DNA of 64,000 bases from Peteryoungia aggregata LMG 23059. Its GTDB lineage: Bacteria > Pseudomonadota > Alphaproteobacteria > Rhizobiales > Rhizobiaceae. The translations under genes were made by a program, and so were the position numbers. Positions 32,306 through 42,161 of this stretch are shown piece after piece; the stretch's first letter is position 1; each line of letters begins with the position of its first letter. The notes beneath the pieces were generated by a model. It was given only the letters and a program-made list of their open reading frames with translations, was not told the origin of the DNA and ran no database searches. The stretch covers positions 1 to 64,000 of the forward strand of contig NZ_JAUSUW010000015.1 of the NCBI RefSeq assembly GCF_030814435.1, written 5' to 3'.

Positions 32306-33901
32306 ATGGCAATGCAAGGGGGACCTGTGCCGCATCAATCGCCCGAGGGTGACAAGCCGCTTCTGACCGTGCGGGGGCTGACGAAGCTATTCGGCAGTTT
32401 CAAGGCCTGCGATGGCATCGACCTCGATATCGGCCATGGCGAGATTCATGCGCTTCTCGGCGAAAACGGCGCCGGAAAGTCAACACTCGTCAAGATGCTC
32501 TTCGGCATCCTTGCGCCGTCCGCCGGCACGATCGGCTGGGAAGGCCAGAACCGCGTCATCCCCAATCCAGCCGCTGCCCGCCGACTCGGCATCGGCATGG
32601 TTTTCCAGCATTTTTCCCTCTTCGAAGCGCTCACGGTCGCCGAAAACATCGCGCTGTCGCTCGACGAGAAGATCTCGATCTCCGATCTCTCGAAAAAGGC
32701 AGCGGAACTTTCGGTCGCCTATGGATTGCCGCTTGATCCCAACGCCCATGTGGCCGATCTCTCGGTTGGCGAGCGCCAGCGCATCGAGATCGTCCGGGCG
32801 CTATTGCAAAACCCGAAGCTCATCATTCTCGACGAACCGACCTCGGTGCTGACGCCGCAGGAGGCGGACAGGCTCTTCGAAACACTCTTCAAGCTCAAGG
32901 CTGAAGGCCGTTCCGTTCTCTATATCAGCCACCGCCTCGAAGAAGTGCAGCGCATCTGTGATCGCGCCACCGTGCTCCGCCACGGCAAGATGACCGGCGC
33001 CTGCGATCCACGCCAGGAAACGCCGGCTTCTCTCGCCCGGATGATGGTGGGTGCGGACGTCGCCTGCGTCGAAAAGGTGGAGCCGCCGGCAGACGGTGCG
33101 GTGCAGTTGCAGGTCACGGACCTCTCCGTCAGCCCGCGGACGCCCTTCGCCATGCCGCTCAAGAACCTCTCGATGACTGTGAAGGCAGGGGAGATCCTGG
33201 CGATTGCAGGGGTGGCCGGCAACGGCCAGAGCGAACTCTTCGATGCGCTCTCCGGCGAATATCCGGTTCAAAACCCCGATTCGGTTCAGCTGCGCGGCAA
33301 GTCCGTCGGGCGCCTCGGGATCAACGAGCGCCGGTTGCTCGGCGCGGGCTTCGTGCCTGAGGAACGGCACGGCCACGCGGCGATCCCGGCCATGAGCCTG
33401 TCGGAAAACCTTTTCTTGTCGCGCAATGCCTCCGACCGCACCGCCTATCTCACTGGCGGCAAGATCGGCTTGATCCGCCATGGCCTCGTTCAGCAGGCTG
33501 CCCGCCGGATCTCCGAGATGATGGATGTGCGCAAGAGCGGTGATGATCCAGCTGCCGGCTCGCTTTCGGGCGGCAACCTGCAGAAGTTCATCGTTGGCCG
33601 CGAGCTCGATCGGCAACCGTCGGTGCTCGTTGTCAACCAGCCCACCTGGGGCGTCGACGCAGGGGCCGCGAGCCGCATCCGTCAGGCCCTTGTCGACCTC
33701 GCCAAGAGTGGCTCTGCCGTCGTCGTCATCAGCCAGGATCTGGACGAGATTTTCGAGGTCGCGACGTCGATTGCAGCGATCTCCGAAGGCAAGCTGTCCG
33801 ACGCCTATCCCGCCTCGACCATGACCCGCGAACGCATCGGCATCCTCATGGGTGGCGTTCACGGTCTGCAGACTGCCCCGGAGGCGGCCCATGCGCATTG
33901 A
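32306..33901 (+). CDS. Nucleoside-type ABC transporter, double ATP-binding protein
   Basis: 531 residues with two ABC domains in tandem, as in NupA/YufO and sugar importers. The first domain is complete: Walker A GENGAGKST, signature LSVGERQR, Walker B LIILDEPTSVLTPQE. The second has a degenerate Walker A (GVAGNGQSE) and signature LSGGNLQK. A GTG at 32327 with AAGGGGG just ahead is an alternative start. It heads the operon with two permeases and a BmpA-type binding protein and overlaps the next gene by 11 nt. Purine nucleosides are the usual cargo. Confidence 0.9.
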   Translation: MAMQGGPVPHQSPEGDKPLLTVRGLTKLFGSFKACDGIDLDIGHGEIHALLGENGAGKSTLVKMLFGILAPSAGTIGWEGQNRVIPNPAAARRLGIGMVFQHFSLFEALTVAENIALSLDEKISISDLSKKAAELSVAYGLPLDPNAHVADLSVGERQRIEIVRALLQNPKLIILDEPTSVLTPQEADRLFETLFKLKAEGRSVLYISHRLEEVQRICDRATVLRHGKMTGACDPRQETPASLARMMVGADVACVEKVEPPADGAVQLQVTDLSVSPRTPFAMPLKNLSMTVKAGEILAIAGVAGNGQSELFDALSGEYPVQNPDSVQLRGKSVGRLGINERRLLGAGFVPEERHGHAAIPAMSLSENLFLSRNASDRTAYLTGGKIGLIRHGLVQQAARRISEMMDVRKSGDDPAAGSLSGGNLQKFIVGRELDRQPSVLVVNQPTWGVDAGAASRIRQALVDLAKSGSAVVVISQDLDEIFEVATSIAAISEGKLSDAYPASTMTRERIGILMGGVHGLQTAPEAAHAH

Positions 33902-34982
33902 ACTTGAACGCCGCTCCCGCCAGTCGAACCTCTTTGCCATCGTCTCGCCGCTACTTGCTCTGGCACTGACCGTCTTCTTCGGCGGCATCATGTTCGCGAT
34001 GCTCGGCAAGGATCCGGTTTCGGCCCTCTACAGCTTCTTTATCGAGCCACTGCTCGAGGTCTGGTCGCTGCATGAACTCGCGGTAAAGGCGGCTCCGCTG
34101 ATCCTCATCGGCGTCGGGCTTTCCGTCTGTTACCGCTCGAACAACTGGAATATCGGCGCCGAAGGTCAGTTCATCGCCGGTGCGATCGTCGGCTCCATCC
34201 TGCCGATCACCTTTTATGAGTGGACCTCGCCGCTGCTCCTGCCGATGATGCTTGTCATGGGCGCGATCGGTGGCGCCGCCTATGCCGCGATCCCGGCGCT
34301 GCTCAAGACCCGTTTCAATACCAACGAGATTCTCACCAGCCTGATGCTGGTCTATATCGCGCAGCTTCTGCTCGACTGGCTGACGCGCGGCATCTGGAAG
34401 GATCCGGCGGGTTACAACTTCCCGCAGTCACGCTCCTTCGTACCCGAGGCGGTACTGCCCGAGATCCTCGATTCGGGCCGTGCTCATCTCGGCATCGTCT
34501 TTGCACTGGTCGCGGCCGTCGCCGTCTGGTTCATGATGCGCTACACGCTCAAGGGCTTCCAGGTGGTGGTGCTCGGCCAGTCCGAGCGGGCAGGGCGCTT
34601 CGCCGGCTTCTCGTCTCGCAAGATGGTCTGGTTCTCGATGATGTTCTCCGGCGCGCTTGCAGGGCTCGCCGGCATTGCCGAAGTTTCCGGTTCTATCGGC
34701 CACATGCAGCCGACGATCTCGCCGGGTTACGGCTTCACGGCGATCATCGTCGCTTTTCTCGGCCGTCTCAATCCGCTCGGTATCATCGCCTCCGGCTTCG
34801 TGCTGGCGCTGACCTATCTCGGCGGGGAGGGCGCGCAGCTGTCGATTGGCGTGTCCGACAAGGTGACGCGCGTCTTCCAGGGGCTGCTGCTGTTCTTCGT
34901 GCTCTCTTGCGATACGCTCATCCTCTACAAGGTGCGCCTCGTCTTCGACCGTGCCCGCAATGCGTCCACGAAGGGTGCGTGA
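33891..34982 (+). CDS. Nucleoside-type ABC transporter permease 1
   Basis: 363 residues from MRIELERRSRQSN, with GGAGG ahead inside the preceding gene. About ten helices; the BPD_transp_2 signature includes GVGLSVCYRSNNWNIGAEGQFIAGAI and the later SERAGRFAGFSSRKMVWFSMMFSGALAGLAG. It pairs with the second permease, which starts 2 nt after its stop. Confidence 0.92.
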   Translation: MRIELERRSRQSNLFAIVSPLLALALTVFFGGIMFAMLGKDPVSALYSFFIEPLLEVWSLHELAVKAAPLILIGVGLSVCYRSNNWNIGAEGQFIAGAIVGSILPITFYEWTSPLLLPMMLVMGAIGGAAYAAIPALLKTRFNTNEILTSLMLVYIAQLLLDWLTRGIWKDPAGYNFPQSRSFVPEAVLPEILDSGRAHLGIVFALVAAVAVWFMMRYTLKGFQVVVLGQSERAGRFAGFSSRKMVWFSMMFSGALAGLAGIAEVSGSIGHMQPTISPGYGFTAIIVAFLGRLNPLGIIASGFVLALTYLGGEGAQLSIGVSDKVTRVFQGLLLFFVLSCDTLILYKVRLVFDRARNASTKGA

Positions 34983-34984
34983 CG

Positions 34985-35899
34985 ATGTTTGAAGCCATCC
35001 TTCTGACCATTATTACCGCCTCGACCCCGCTGGTGATTGCCGCCATGGGCGAACTGGTTACCGAGCGCTCCGGCGTGCTGAACCTCGGCGTCGAGGGCAT
35101 GATGATCATCGGCGCGGTCTGTGCCTTCATAGCCACCAATATGACGGGTTCGCCCTATGTCGGCGTTCTCGCTGGCATCGCGACGGGCGCGATCTTCTCG
35201 CTGCTGTTCGGCTTCCTGACGCTGACGCTGGTCGCCAACCAGGTCGCGACGGGTCTCGCGCTGACCATCCTCGGTCTTGGTGTATCCGGCATGGTCGGTG
35301 AAAGCGTCGTGGGTGTTCCCGGCGTCAAGATGCAGCCGATCGTCATCCCGCTGCTTTCCGATATTCCGGTGATCGGGCCGATCCTGTTTGCCCAGGATCT
35401 CTTCTTCTATCTGTCGATCGCGCTGGTTGCCGGGGTGAACTGGTATCTGTTCAAGAGCCGTTCGGGTCTCAAACTTCGCGCCATCGGTGACAGCCATGGC
35501 TCGGCACATACGCTCGGGCTGCCCGTCATTCGCACCCGTTATCTTGCCGTGATGTTCGGCGGCGCCTGTGCCGGTCTCGCCGGCGCGCAGCTGTCGCTCG
35601 TCTACACGCCGCAATGGGTGGAGAACATGTCGGCCGGCCGAGGCTGGATCGCGCTCGCCCTCGTCGTCTTCGCCGCATGGCGGCCCTGGCGGGTTCTCGC
35701 CGGCGGTTATCTCTTCGGCGCGGTCACCATCGGCCAGCTGCACGCCCAGGCGCTCGGCATCGGCCTTCCCTCGCAATTTCTGTCCGCGCTACCCTATGCG
35801 GCAACCATTGTCGTGCTGATCATAATCTCCCATAATCGCCGTACGACGCTGATCAACACGCCGGCCTGCCTTGGCAAGCCGTTCGTGCCGGATAGATAA
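34985..35899 (+). CDS. Nucleoside-type ABC transporter permease 2
   Basis: 304 residues from MFEAILLTIITASTPLVIAAMGELVTERSGVLNLGVEGMM, the typical start of the shorter NupC/YufQ-like permease. A similar helix count to permease 1 and GLPVIRTRYLAVMFGGACAGLAGAQLSL are seen. It is translated directly after permease 1. The longer frame extending upstream inside the previous gene is not used. Confidence 0.92.
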   Translation: MFEAILLTIITASTPLVIAAMGELVTERSGVLNLGVEGMMIIGAVCAFIATNMTGSPYVGVLAGIATGAIFSLLFGFLTLTLVANQVATGLALTILGLGVSGMVGESVVGVPGVKMQPIVIPLLSDIPVIGPILFAQDLFFYLSIALVAGVNWYLFKSRSGLKLRAIGDSHGSAHTLGLPVIRTRYLAVMFGGACAGLAGAQLSLVYTPQWVENMSAGRGWIALALVVFAAWRPWRVLAGGYLFGAVTIGQLHAQALGIGLPSQFLSALPYAATIVVLIIISHNRRTTLINTPACLGKPFVPDR

Positions 35900-35939
35900 T
35901 CAAAACAAAAGCTTCAACCTAACCAGACAGGGGTAATCC

Positions 35940-37013
35940 ATGAAGAACATCCTCCTCGCGCTCGCCGCTTCGGCAGCGGCAATCGTCAGCGTCGCGGCAC
36001 CTGCCGCCGCCCAGGACAAGACGAAGGCGTGCTTCGTCCATGTCGGTTCGAAGACCGATGGCGGCTGGACCCAGGCCCACGACATCGGCCGCCAGCAGCT
36101 CCAGGCCCATTTCGGCGACAAGATCGAAACGCCTTACCTCGAAAACGTGCCGGAGGGCCCGGATGCCGAGCGCGCCATCGAGCGTATGGCCCGTTCCGGC
36201 TGCGCCATCATCTTCACCACCTCCTTCGGCTTCATGGATGCGACCCTGAAGGTTGCTGAGAAGTTCCCGGACGTGAAGTTCGAACATGCGACCGGCTACA
36301 AGACCGCAGCCAATGTCGCCACCTACAATTCGCGCTTCTATGAAGGCCGCTTCATCAACGGTCAGATCGCCGGCAAGATGTCGAAGACCGGCGTCGCCGG
36401 CTACATCGCATCCTTCCCGATCCCGGAAGTCGTCGCCGGCATCAACGCCTTCCTGCATGGCGCCCGCACGGTGAACCCCGAGTTCAAGCTGAAGGTCATC
36501 TGGGTCAACACCTGGTTCGACCCGGGCAAGGAAGCCGATGCCGCCAAGGCCCTCTTCGATCAGGGCGTCGACGTTCTGACTCAGCACACCGACACGACCG
36601 CTCCGATGCAGGTTGCTGAGGAGCGCGGCCTGAAGGCTTTCGGTCAGGCCTCCGACATGATCGCAGCCGGCCCGAAGGCGCAGCTGAGCGCCATCGTCGA
36701 TACCTGGGCGCCCTATTACATCAAGCGCACCCAGGCCGTGATCGATGGCACCTGGACTTCGGCGCAGACCTTCGAGGGCCTCAAGGACGGCATCATGTCC
36801 ATGGCGCCCTACACCAACATGCCTGATGACGTGAAGGCCATGGCGATGGACACCGAAGCCAAGATCAAGTCCGGCGAGCTGAAGCCCTTTACCGGCCCGC
36901 TCAACAAGCAGGATGGCACGGCTTGGCTGAAGGAAGGTGAGTCGGCTGACGACGGCACCATCCTCGGCATGAACTTCTACATCGAAGGTGTAGACGACAA
37001 GCTTCCGCAGTAA
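35940..37013 (+). CDS. BmpA-family substrate-binding protein
   Basis: 357 residues. A Sec signal peptide (MKNILLALAASAAAIVSVAAPAAAQD) precedes a BMP/PnrA-like periplasmic domain (KTKACFVHVGSKTDGGWTQAHDIGRQQL, GCAIIFTTSFGFMDATLKVAEKFPDVKFEHATGY). It supplies substrate, most likely nucleosides, to the permeases just upstream. Its stop is followed within 30 nt by a strong terminator that closes the four-gene operon. Confidence 0.92.
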   Translation: MKNILLALAASAAAIVSVAAPAAAQDKTKACFVHVGSKTDGGWTQAHDIGRQQLQAHFGDKIETPYLENVPEGPDAERAIERMARSGCAIIFTTSFGFMDATLKVAEKFPDVKFEHATGYKTAANVATYNSRFYEGRFINGQIAGKMSKTGVAGYIASFPIPEVVAGINAFLHGARTVNPEFKLKVIWVNTWFDPGKEADAAKALFDQGVDVLTQHTDTTAPMQVAEERGLKAFGQASDMIAAGPKAQLSAIVDTWAPYYIKRTQAVIDGTWTSAQTFEGLKDGIMSMAPYTNMPDDVKAMAMDTEAKIKSGELKPFTGPLNKQDGTAWLKEGESADDGTILGMNFYIEGVDDKLPQ

Positions 37014-37039
37014 TCTGCGAAGATCTATGCAACCTGAAG

Positions 37040-37065
37040 GGGCGCACATTGCGCCCTTTCTTTTT
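37040..37065 (+). terminator. Intrinsic terminator of the BmpA-type ABC operon
   Basis: GGGCGCA (37040-37046) pairs with TGCGCCC (37050-37056) over a 3-nt loop, followed by TTTCTTTTT. It is the clearest factor-independent terminator in the window. Confidence 0.92.
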
Positions 37066-37106
37066 GAGATCACCTAAAAATACGGAAACACTCAGATACC
37101 GACTTC

Positions 37107-37130
37107 ACCAAGATTGGTCTTTCGTATAAT
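37107..37130 (+). promoter_or_regulatory. Promoter and operator candidate of the FadR-type regulator
   Basis: A consensus -10 TATAAT (37125-37130) has the dyad ACCAA-GA-TTGGT (37107-37118) in the spacer just ahead of it. Repression by the GntR-type protein itself would fit. The start codon follows 32 nt later. Confidence 0.5.
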
Positions 37131-37162
37131 AGCCCGCGATACAGTCTGAAATGCGAGGCGGC

Positions 37163-37918
37163 ATGCGTAAGGAAGAAGTTCGCGATCTGAGCGTTGTTAC
37201 GCATCTTCGCACAAGTCACGCAAAGGTCGTCGAACAGCTTGGACTTGCGATTGTCGGTGGCGACTTCGACATCGGCGAGACGCTTCCCGGCGATGTCGAT
37301 CTCGAACAGCGTTTCGATGTATCGCGATCCGTCCTTCGCGAAGCCATGAAGACCCTGGCCGCCAAGGGGCTGGTCATTGCAAAGTCCCGCGTCGGGACCC
37401 GGGTCACGGAGCGTTGTCATTGGGATATGCTTGATGAAGACGTGCTGCGCTGGCATTTCGAAAGCGGCGTTACCCGCGAGTTCATCGACCAACTCTACGA
37501 CATCCGCCTGGTCCTTGAGCCCGCCACCGCCGCATTCGCGGCGGCGAGCGCCACTGCCGAAGACTGTGCCGAACTGCGCGGCTATGCCATGCTGCTGGGG
37601 TCCCCGGATCTCAGCTGGCGGGATCAGGCCGTAGCCGATCTGCGTTTCCACATCTATCTGACCCTGGTCGGTGGCAATCTGTTCATGGACAGCATGGTGG
37701 GGTTCATCAAGGCCGCCCTCGACGGCGCCTTCACGCTCACGTACCAGCAGACAGGCGGTGGGCCCCGCGGCGATGGCATCGTCAACGCGCATCTCGCTAT
37801 CGTTGCAGCGATCGAGCAGGGCGATCAGAACGGCGCGCGTATTGCGATGGAAACCGTCATCCAGCGCGGCCGCGCGGCCGCGCTTGCGGCGATCGAAGGA
37901 TCATCTCGTCCCGGCTGA
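37163..37918 (+). CDS. FadR-subfamily GntR transcriptional regulator
   Basis: About 251 residues. The N-terminal winged helix (VVEQLGLAIVGGDFDIGETLPGDVDLEQRFDVSRSVLREAMKTLAAKGL) is followed by a helical FCD ligand domain (YDIRLVLEPATAAFAAASA and later DQAVADLRFHIYLTLVGGN, carrying metal-ligand-type Asp and His). The ATG with GAGG upstream is preferred to the one at 37151. FCD regulators usually sense organic acids or sugar acids. Its target is unknown; it follows the nucleoside transporter but is separated from it by a terminator. Confidence 0.88.
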   Translation: MRKEEVRDLSVVTHLRTSHAKVVEQLGLAIVGGDFDIGETLPGDVDLEQRFDVSRSVLREAMKTLAAKGLVIAKSRVGTRVTERCHWDMLDEDVLRWHFESGVTREFIDQLYDIRLVLEPATAAFAAASATAEDCAELRGYAMLLGSPDLSWRDQAVADLRFHIYLTLVGGNLFMDSMVGFIKAALDGAFTLTYQQTGGGPRGDGIVNAHLAIVAAIEQGDQNGARIAMETVIQRGRAAALAAIEGSSRPG

Positions 37919-37992
37919 TGCGTCTGTTTCCGCTTGCGGCTCCTCTCTGTGGAGGCTAGTGAGATTCGCCTTCCTCATGCCCGGAGCCGTCC

Positions 37993-39363
37993 ATGACCCG
38001 CACCTGTCTTGCTGTCGTTCTTGCCGCCGGTGACAGCACCCGCATGAAATCCTCGATGTCCAAGGTCCTGCATCCCGTCGGCGGTCGCCCGATGATCGCG
38101 CATGTCATGGCCTCGATTGCCGCATCCGGCGTATCGGATGTCGCGCTGGTGCTCGGTCGCGATGCCGAGAAGGTTGCGGCTGCCGCCGGGGTAGATGGCA
38201 TATCCGTGGAAAGCGTCCTGCAGACCGAGCGCCTCGGCACGGGCCATGCCGTGCTGATGGCCCGTGCGGCAATCGCCCGGGGTTATGACGAGATTCTTGT
38301 CGCTTATGGCGACGTTCCCCTGATTACTGCTGCCCCCCTGAAGGCTGCCCGCGAGGCTCTGTCGGGTGGAGCGGACGTCGTCGTTATCGGTTTCCACACG
38401 GCAACGCCGACCGGCTACGGTCGGCTGCTGGTCGAAAATGGCGAACTGGTCGCCATCCGCGAGGAAAAAGATGCGACAGAGGCCGAACGCGCCGTTACCT
38501 GGTGCAACAGCGGTCTGATGGCCATCAATGGCAAGAAGGCCCTGGACCTGCTCACCCGCATCGGAAACAGCAACGCCAAGGGCGAATACTACCTGACAGA
38601 CGTCGTCGAGATCGCCCGTTCGCTCGGGGGCAAGGCGGTTGCCGTCGATGCACCGGAAAGCGAACTGACCGGGTGCAACAACCGCGCCGAGCTGGCGATG
38701 ATCGAGCGTCTGTGGCAGGAGCGCCGTCGCCTTGAACTGATGATCTCCGGCGTGACCATGATTGCACCTGAAACCGTCTTCCTCAGCCACGACACCGTCA
38801 TCGGGCAGGACGCCCTGATCGAGCCGAATGTCGTCTTCGGCCCCGGTGTGACGGTCGAAGGTGGTGCCGTGATCCATGCCTTCTCGCATCTCGAAGGTGC
38901 GCATGTCTCGGCTGGAGCGACCGTTGGACCATTTGCCCGTCTGCGGCCGGGCGCCAACCTCGCCGAAGGCGCAAAGGTCGGCAATTTCTGCGAGGTGAAG
39001 AAGGCCGAGATCGGCAAGGGCGCCAAGGTCAACCATCTGACCTATATCGGCGATGCCTTCGTCGGTGCCGAGACCAATATCGGTGCCGGCACTATCACCT
39101 GCAATTATGATGGCGTGAACAAGCACGAAACCCGGATCGGGGCAGGGGCCTTCATCGGCTCCAATTCATCCCTCGTCGCGCCCGTCTCGATTGGCGATGG
39201 CGCCCTCATCGCCTCCGGCAGCGTCATCACCGAGGATGTGCCAGCCGACACGCTCGCCTTCGGTCGTGCCCGCCAGGAGATGAAGCCAGGCCGCGCTGCT
39301 GTCATCCGCGAGCGCAATCTGGCAATCAAGGCCGCCAAGAAGGCGCAGAAGTCAGCGGGTTAG
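37993..39363 (+). CDS. glmU: Bifunctional UDP-GlcNAc pyrophosphorylase / GlcN-1-P acetyltransferase
   Basis: 456 residues. The N-terminal uridylyltransferase begins [20 protein letters not shown], a slightly altered form of the usual G-x-G-T-R-M loop. The C-terminal half is a left-handed beta-helix of hexapeptide repeats ([20 protein letters not shown] and on), with [15 protein letters not shown] and [18 protein letters not shown] at the acetyltransferase site. It makes UDP-GlcNAc for peptidoglycan and LPS. It lies upstream of glmS, so two consecutive steps of the pathway are neighbours. Confidence 0.96.
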   Translation: MTRTCLAVVLAAGDSTRMKSSMSKVLHPVGGRPMIAHVMASIAASGVSDVALVLGRDAEKVAAAAGVDGISVESVLQTERLGTGHAVLMARAAIARGYDEILVAYGDVPLITAAPLKAAREALSGGADVVVIGFHTATPTGYGRLLVENGELVAIREEKDATEAERAVTWCNSGLMAINGKKALDLLTRIGNSNAKGEYYLTDVVEIARSLGGKAVAVDAPESELTGCNNRAELAMIERLWQERRRLELMISGVTMIAPETVFLSHDTVIGQDALIEPNVVFGPGVTVEGGAVIHAFSHLEGAHVSAGATVGPFARLRPGANLAEGAKVGNFCEVKKAEIGKGAKVNHLTYIGDAFVGAETNIGAGTITCNYDGVNKHETRIGAGAFIGSNSSLVAPVSIGDGALIASGSVITEDVPADTLAFGRARQEMKPGRAAVIRERNLAIKAAKKAQKSAG

Positions 39364-39491
39364 CCGGCTTCACGAGACGTTATGCTGCGTTGCATTACGA
39401 GACGAAACGCAATTTGACCTCACGCACAATTGCCTATTGCGGCGGAACCGCTAGGAACAGTCCGCGTGGTTGATACGAAACGGAGAATTTC

Positions 39492-41318
39492 ATGTGCGGC
39501 ATCGTCGGCATTGTCGGTAACAAGCCCGTGGCGGAGCGTCTCGTCGACGCCTTGAAGCGGCTCGAATACCGCGGCTATGATTCCGCCGGTGTCGCCACCA
39601 TCAACGACGGCAAACTCGACCGCCGCCGCGCCGAAGGCAAGCTCTTCAATCTCGAGACCAAGCTCGCCGGTGATCCGCTGCCCGGCAATATCGGGATTGC
39701 CCACACACGCTGGGCAACGCATGGCGTGCCGAACGAGACCAATGCGCATCCGCATTTCGTCGATGGCGTTGCCGTCGTCCACAACGGCATCATCGAGAAT
39801 TTCTCGGAGATCAAGGAAGAGCTCGCTGCCGAAGGCGCCGTCTTCACCACCCAGACCGACACCGAAGTCGTAGCCCAGCTCTTGGCCAAGTATCGCCGCC
39901 AGGGCCTCGGTCGTCGCGAGGCAATGCACGAGATGCTGCGCCATGTGACCGGCGCCTATGCGCTCGCCGTCATCTTCAGCGACGATCCCTCGACCATCAT
40001 GGCGGCCCGCTCCGGCCCGCCGCTCGCGATCGGCTTCGGCGATGGCGAGATGTTCTTGGGCTCGGACGCGATTGCGCTGTCGCCCTTCACCAACCGCATC
40101 GCCTATCTCCATGATGGCGACTGGGCTGTCATCGGCAAGCAGGGCGCCCATATCTTCGACATCGACGGCAATCCGGTCGATCGCCCGGTGCAGATCTCCT
40201 CGGCCAGCGCCTACATGATCGACAAGGGCAACCATCGCCACTTTATGGAAAAGGAGATCTACGAACAGCCGGAAGTGATCTCACACGCGCTGTCGCATTA
40301 TGTCGACTTCGCCAATCATACTGTTCGGGACGCGGCAAACGAGATCGATTTCGCCAACCTCCGTGGCCTCGCCATCTCCGCCTGCGGCACCGCCTATCTG
40401 GCTGGCCTCGTCGGCAAATACTGGTTCGAGCGCTATGCCCGCCTGCCGGTCGAGATCGATGTCGCCTCGGAATTCCGCTATCGCGAAATGCCGCTGTCGA
40501 AGGATCAGGCAGCGCTCTTCATCTCGCAGTCCGGTGAAACAGCCGACACGCTCGCCTCGCTGCGCTACTGCCGCGACAATGGGCTGAAAATCGGCGCGGT
40601 GGTGAACGTCAGGGAATCGACGATTGCCCGCGAATCGGACGCCGTTTTCCCCATCCTCGCCGGCCCGGAAATCGGTGTGGCCTCGACAAAGGCCTTCACT
40701 TGCCAGCTGACCGTCCTCGCCTCACTCGCGGTCGCTGCCGGTCGCGCCCGCGGCACGCTTGACGAGACGGAACAGAAGCAACTCGTGAAGAGCCTCGCCG
40801 AGATGCCGCGCATCATGAGCCAGGTCCTGAACGCAGTGCAGCCGCAGATCGAGGCCCTGTCGCGCGATCTCTCCAAGTTCAAGGACGTGCTCTATCTCGG
40901 CCGTGGCACCAGCTATCCGCTGGCGCTCGAAGGCGCGCTGAAGCTCAAGGAAATCTCCTATATCCACGCCGAAGGTTATGCCGCCGGCGAGCTGAAGCAT
41001 GGCCCGATTGCCCTGATCGACGAAAACATGCCCGTCATCGTCATTGCCCCCTTCGACCGCTTCTTCGAGAAGACCGTGTCGAACATGCAGGAAGTGGCCG
41101 CCCGCGGCGGCAAGATCATCTTCATCACCGACGACAAGGGGGCAGCCGCCTCCAAGCTCCCGACCATGGCCACCATCGTTCTGCCCGTGGTCGCCGAGAT
41201 CGTCTCGCCGATGATCTATTCGATCCCGATTCAGCTGCTCGCCTATCACACGGCCGTCTTCATGGGCACCGACGTCGACCAGCCGCGCAACCTCGCGAAA
41301 TCTGTCACGGTGGAGTGA
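39492..41318 (+). CDS. glmS: Glutamine:fructose-6-phosphate aminotransferase
   Basis: 608 residues, full length. Cys2 is the glutaminase nucleophile (MCGIVGIVGNKPVAERLVDAL). Two SIS sugar-isomerase domains follow (ISACGTAYLAGLVGKYWFE, and YLGRGTSYPLALEGALKLKEISYIHAEGYAAGELKHGPIALI). The C-terminus DQPRNLAKSVTVE is the family's. It converts fructose-6-P and glutamine to glucosamine-6-P. GGAG lies ahead of the ATG. No glmS ribozyme is present, as expected for a Gram-negative. Confidence 0.97.
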   Translation: MCGIVGIVGNKPVAERLVDALKRLEYRGYDSAGVATINDGKLDRRRAEGKLFNLETKLAGDPLPGNIGIAHTRWATHGVPNETNAHPHFVDGVAVVHNGIIENFSEIKEELAAEGAVFTTQTDTEVVAQLLAKYRRQGLGRREAMHEMLRHVTGAYALAVIFSDDPSTIMAARSGPPLAIGFGDGEMFLGSDAIALSPFTNRIAYLHDGDWAVIGKQGAHIFDIDGNPVDRPVQISSASAYMIDKGNHRHFMEKEIYEQPEVISHALSHYVDFANHTVRDAANEIDFANLRGLAISACGTAYLAGLVGKYWFERYARLPVEIDVASEFRYREMPLSKDQAALFISQSGETADTLASLRYCRDNGLKIGAVVNVRESTIARESDAVFPILAGPEIGVASTKAFTCQLTVLASLAVAAGRARGTLDETEQKQLVKSLAEMPRIMSQVLNAVQPQIEALSRDLSKFKDVLYLGRGTSYPLALEGALKLKEISYIHAEGYAAGELKHGPIALIDENMPVIVIAPFDRFFEKTVSNMQEVAARGGKIIFITDDKGAAASKLPTMATIVLPVVAEIVSPMIYSIPIQLLAYHTAVFMGTDVDQPRNLAKSVTVE

Positions 41319-41327
41319 TCAAGGTTC

Positions 41328-41345
41328 GGGGCGGGCGACCGCCCC
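41328..41345 (+). terminator. Hairpin after glmS
   Basis: GGGGCGG (41328-41334) pairs with CCGCCCC (41339-41345) over GCGA, 10 nt after the glmS stop and followed by AATTCTTGCTCTTG, a weak T-rich tail. Probable terminator. Confidence 0.6.
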
Positions 41346-41420
41346 AATTCTTGCTCTTGCGCCGTCGGTGCCGCTCCGGCATTGTCCGCAGCGTTACGGC
41401 ACTGCACAATGACGGTGGGC

Positions 41421-42149
41421 ATGACCGAAGGTTCTGACAGAATTTCGATGGCCACCCGGCTCAGGAACAACTTCCTCACGGGCCTGATCATCTGTGCGCC
41501 GATGGCGATCACCATCTATCTGACCTGGACCTTCATTCGCTGGGCCGACAGTTGGGTAAAGCCTTACCTTCCGGATCGATACAATCCCGAAGCCTATCTG
41601 AAATTCGCCGTGCCCGGCACAGGTCTGCTGATCGCCGTTGTCTTCATCACGCTTGTCGGTTTCCTCGGGCGCAATCTCATCGGCCGCTCGATCGTCTCCT
41701 ACAGCGAAAACATCCTGAACCGGATGCCGCTGGTCCGGACCGTCTACAAGAGCACCAAGCAGATCTTCGAGACGGTGCTGAAGGAGCAGGGCAATTCCTT
41801 CAAGAAAGTCGGCCTGATCGAGTTCCCCCGCGCCGGAACCTGGGCACTGGTCTTCATCTCGACGGATGCCAAGGGCGAGATTGCAGCGAGGCTCAACCAG
41901 GACGGCGAGGCAATGGTCGCCGTATTCCTCGCGCCGACGCCTGTGCCTACCGCCGGCTTCCTGATGTTCGTGCCGCGCAGCAAGCTGATGCTGCTCGATA
42001 TGAGCCCGGAAGAGGGCGTGAAGCTGCTGATCTCGGCGGGCCTGGTGACGCCGGACTACAAGCCGACGGTCGCGGACGCCATGGAGGCCTTCCAGGCTCT
42101 CGGGGCGGATGACCCGGTCGAGCCACCCAAGCGCGCCGGCCGCTCCTGA
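41421..42149 (+). CDS. DUF502 membrane protein
   Basis: About 242 residues from MTEGSDRISMATRLRNN. Two membrane helices (FLTGLIICAPMAITIYLTWTFI and GTGLLIAVVFITLVGFLGRNLIG) precede a soluble domain (RMPLVRTVYKSTKQIFETVL, FVPRSKLMLLDMSPEEGVKLLISAG). DUF502 proteins are widespread but unassigned. GGTGGG lies upstream of the start. It is convergent with recG, only 12 nt apart. Confidence 0.85.
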   Translation: MTEGSDRISMATRLRNNFLTGLIICAPMAITIYLTWTFIRWADSWVKPYLPDRYNPEAYLKFAVPGTGLLIAVVFITLVGFLGRNLIGRSIVSYSENILNRMPLVRTVYKSTKQIFETVLKEQGNSFKKVGLIEFPRAGTWALVFISTDAKGEIAARLNQDGEAMVAVFLAPTPVPTAGFLMFVPRSKLMLLDMSPEEGVKLLISAGLVTPDYKPTVADAMEAFQALGADDPVEPPKRAGRS

Positions 42150-42161
42150 ACCTCGCCCCAC

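Noticed and set aside
39364..39491. glmS ribozyme
   Set aside because: Ribozyme is known from Gram-positives; no corresponding conserved core is visible.
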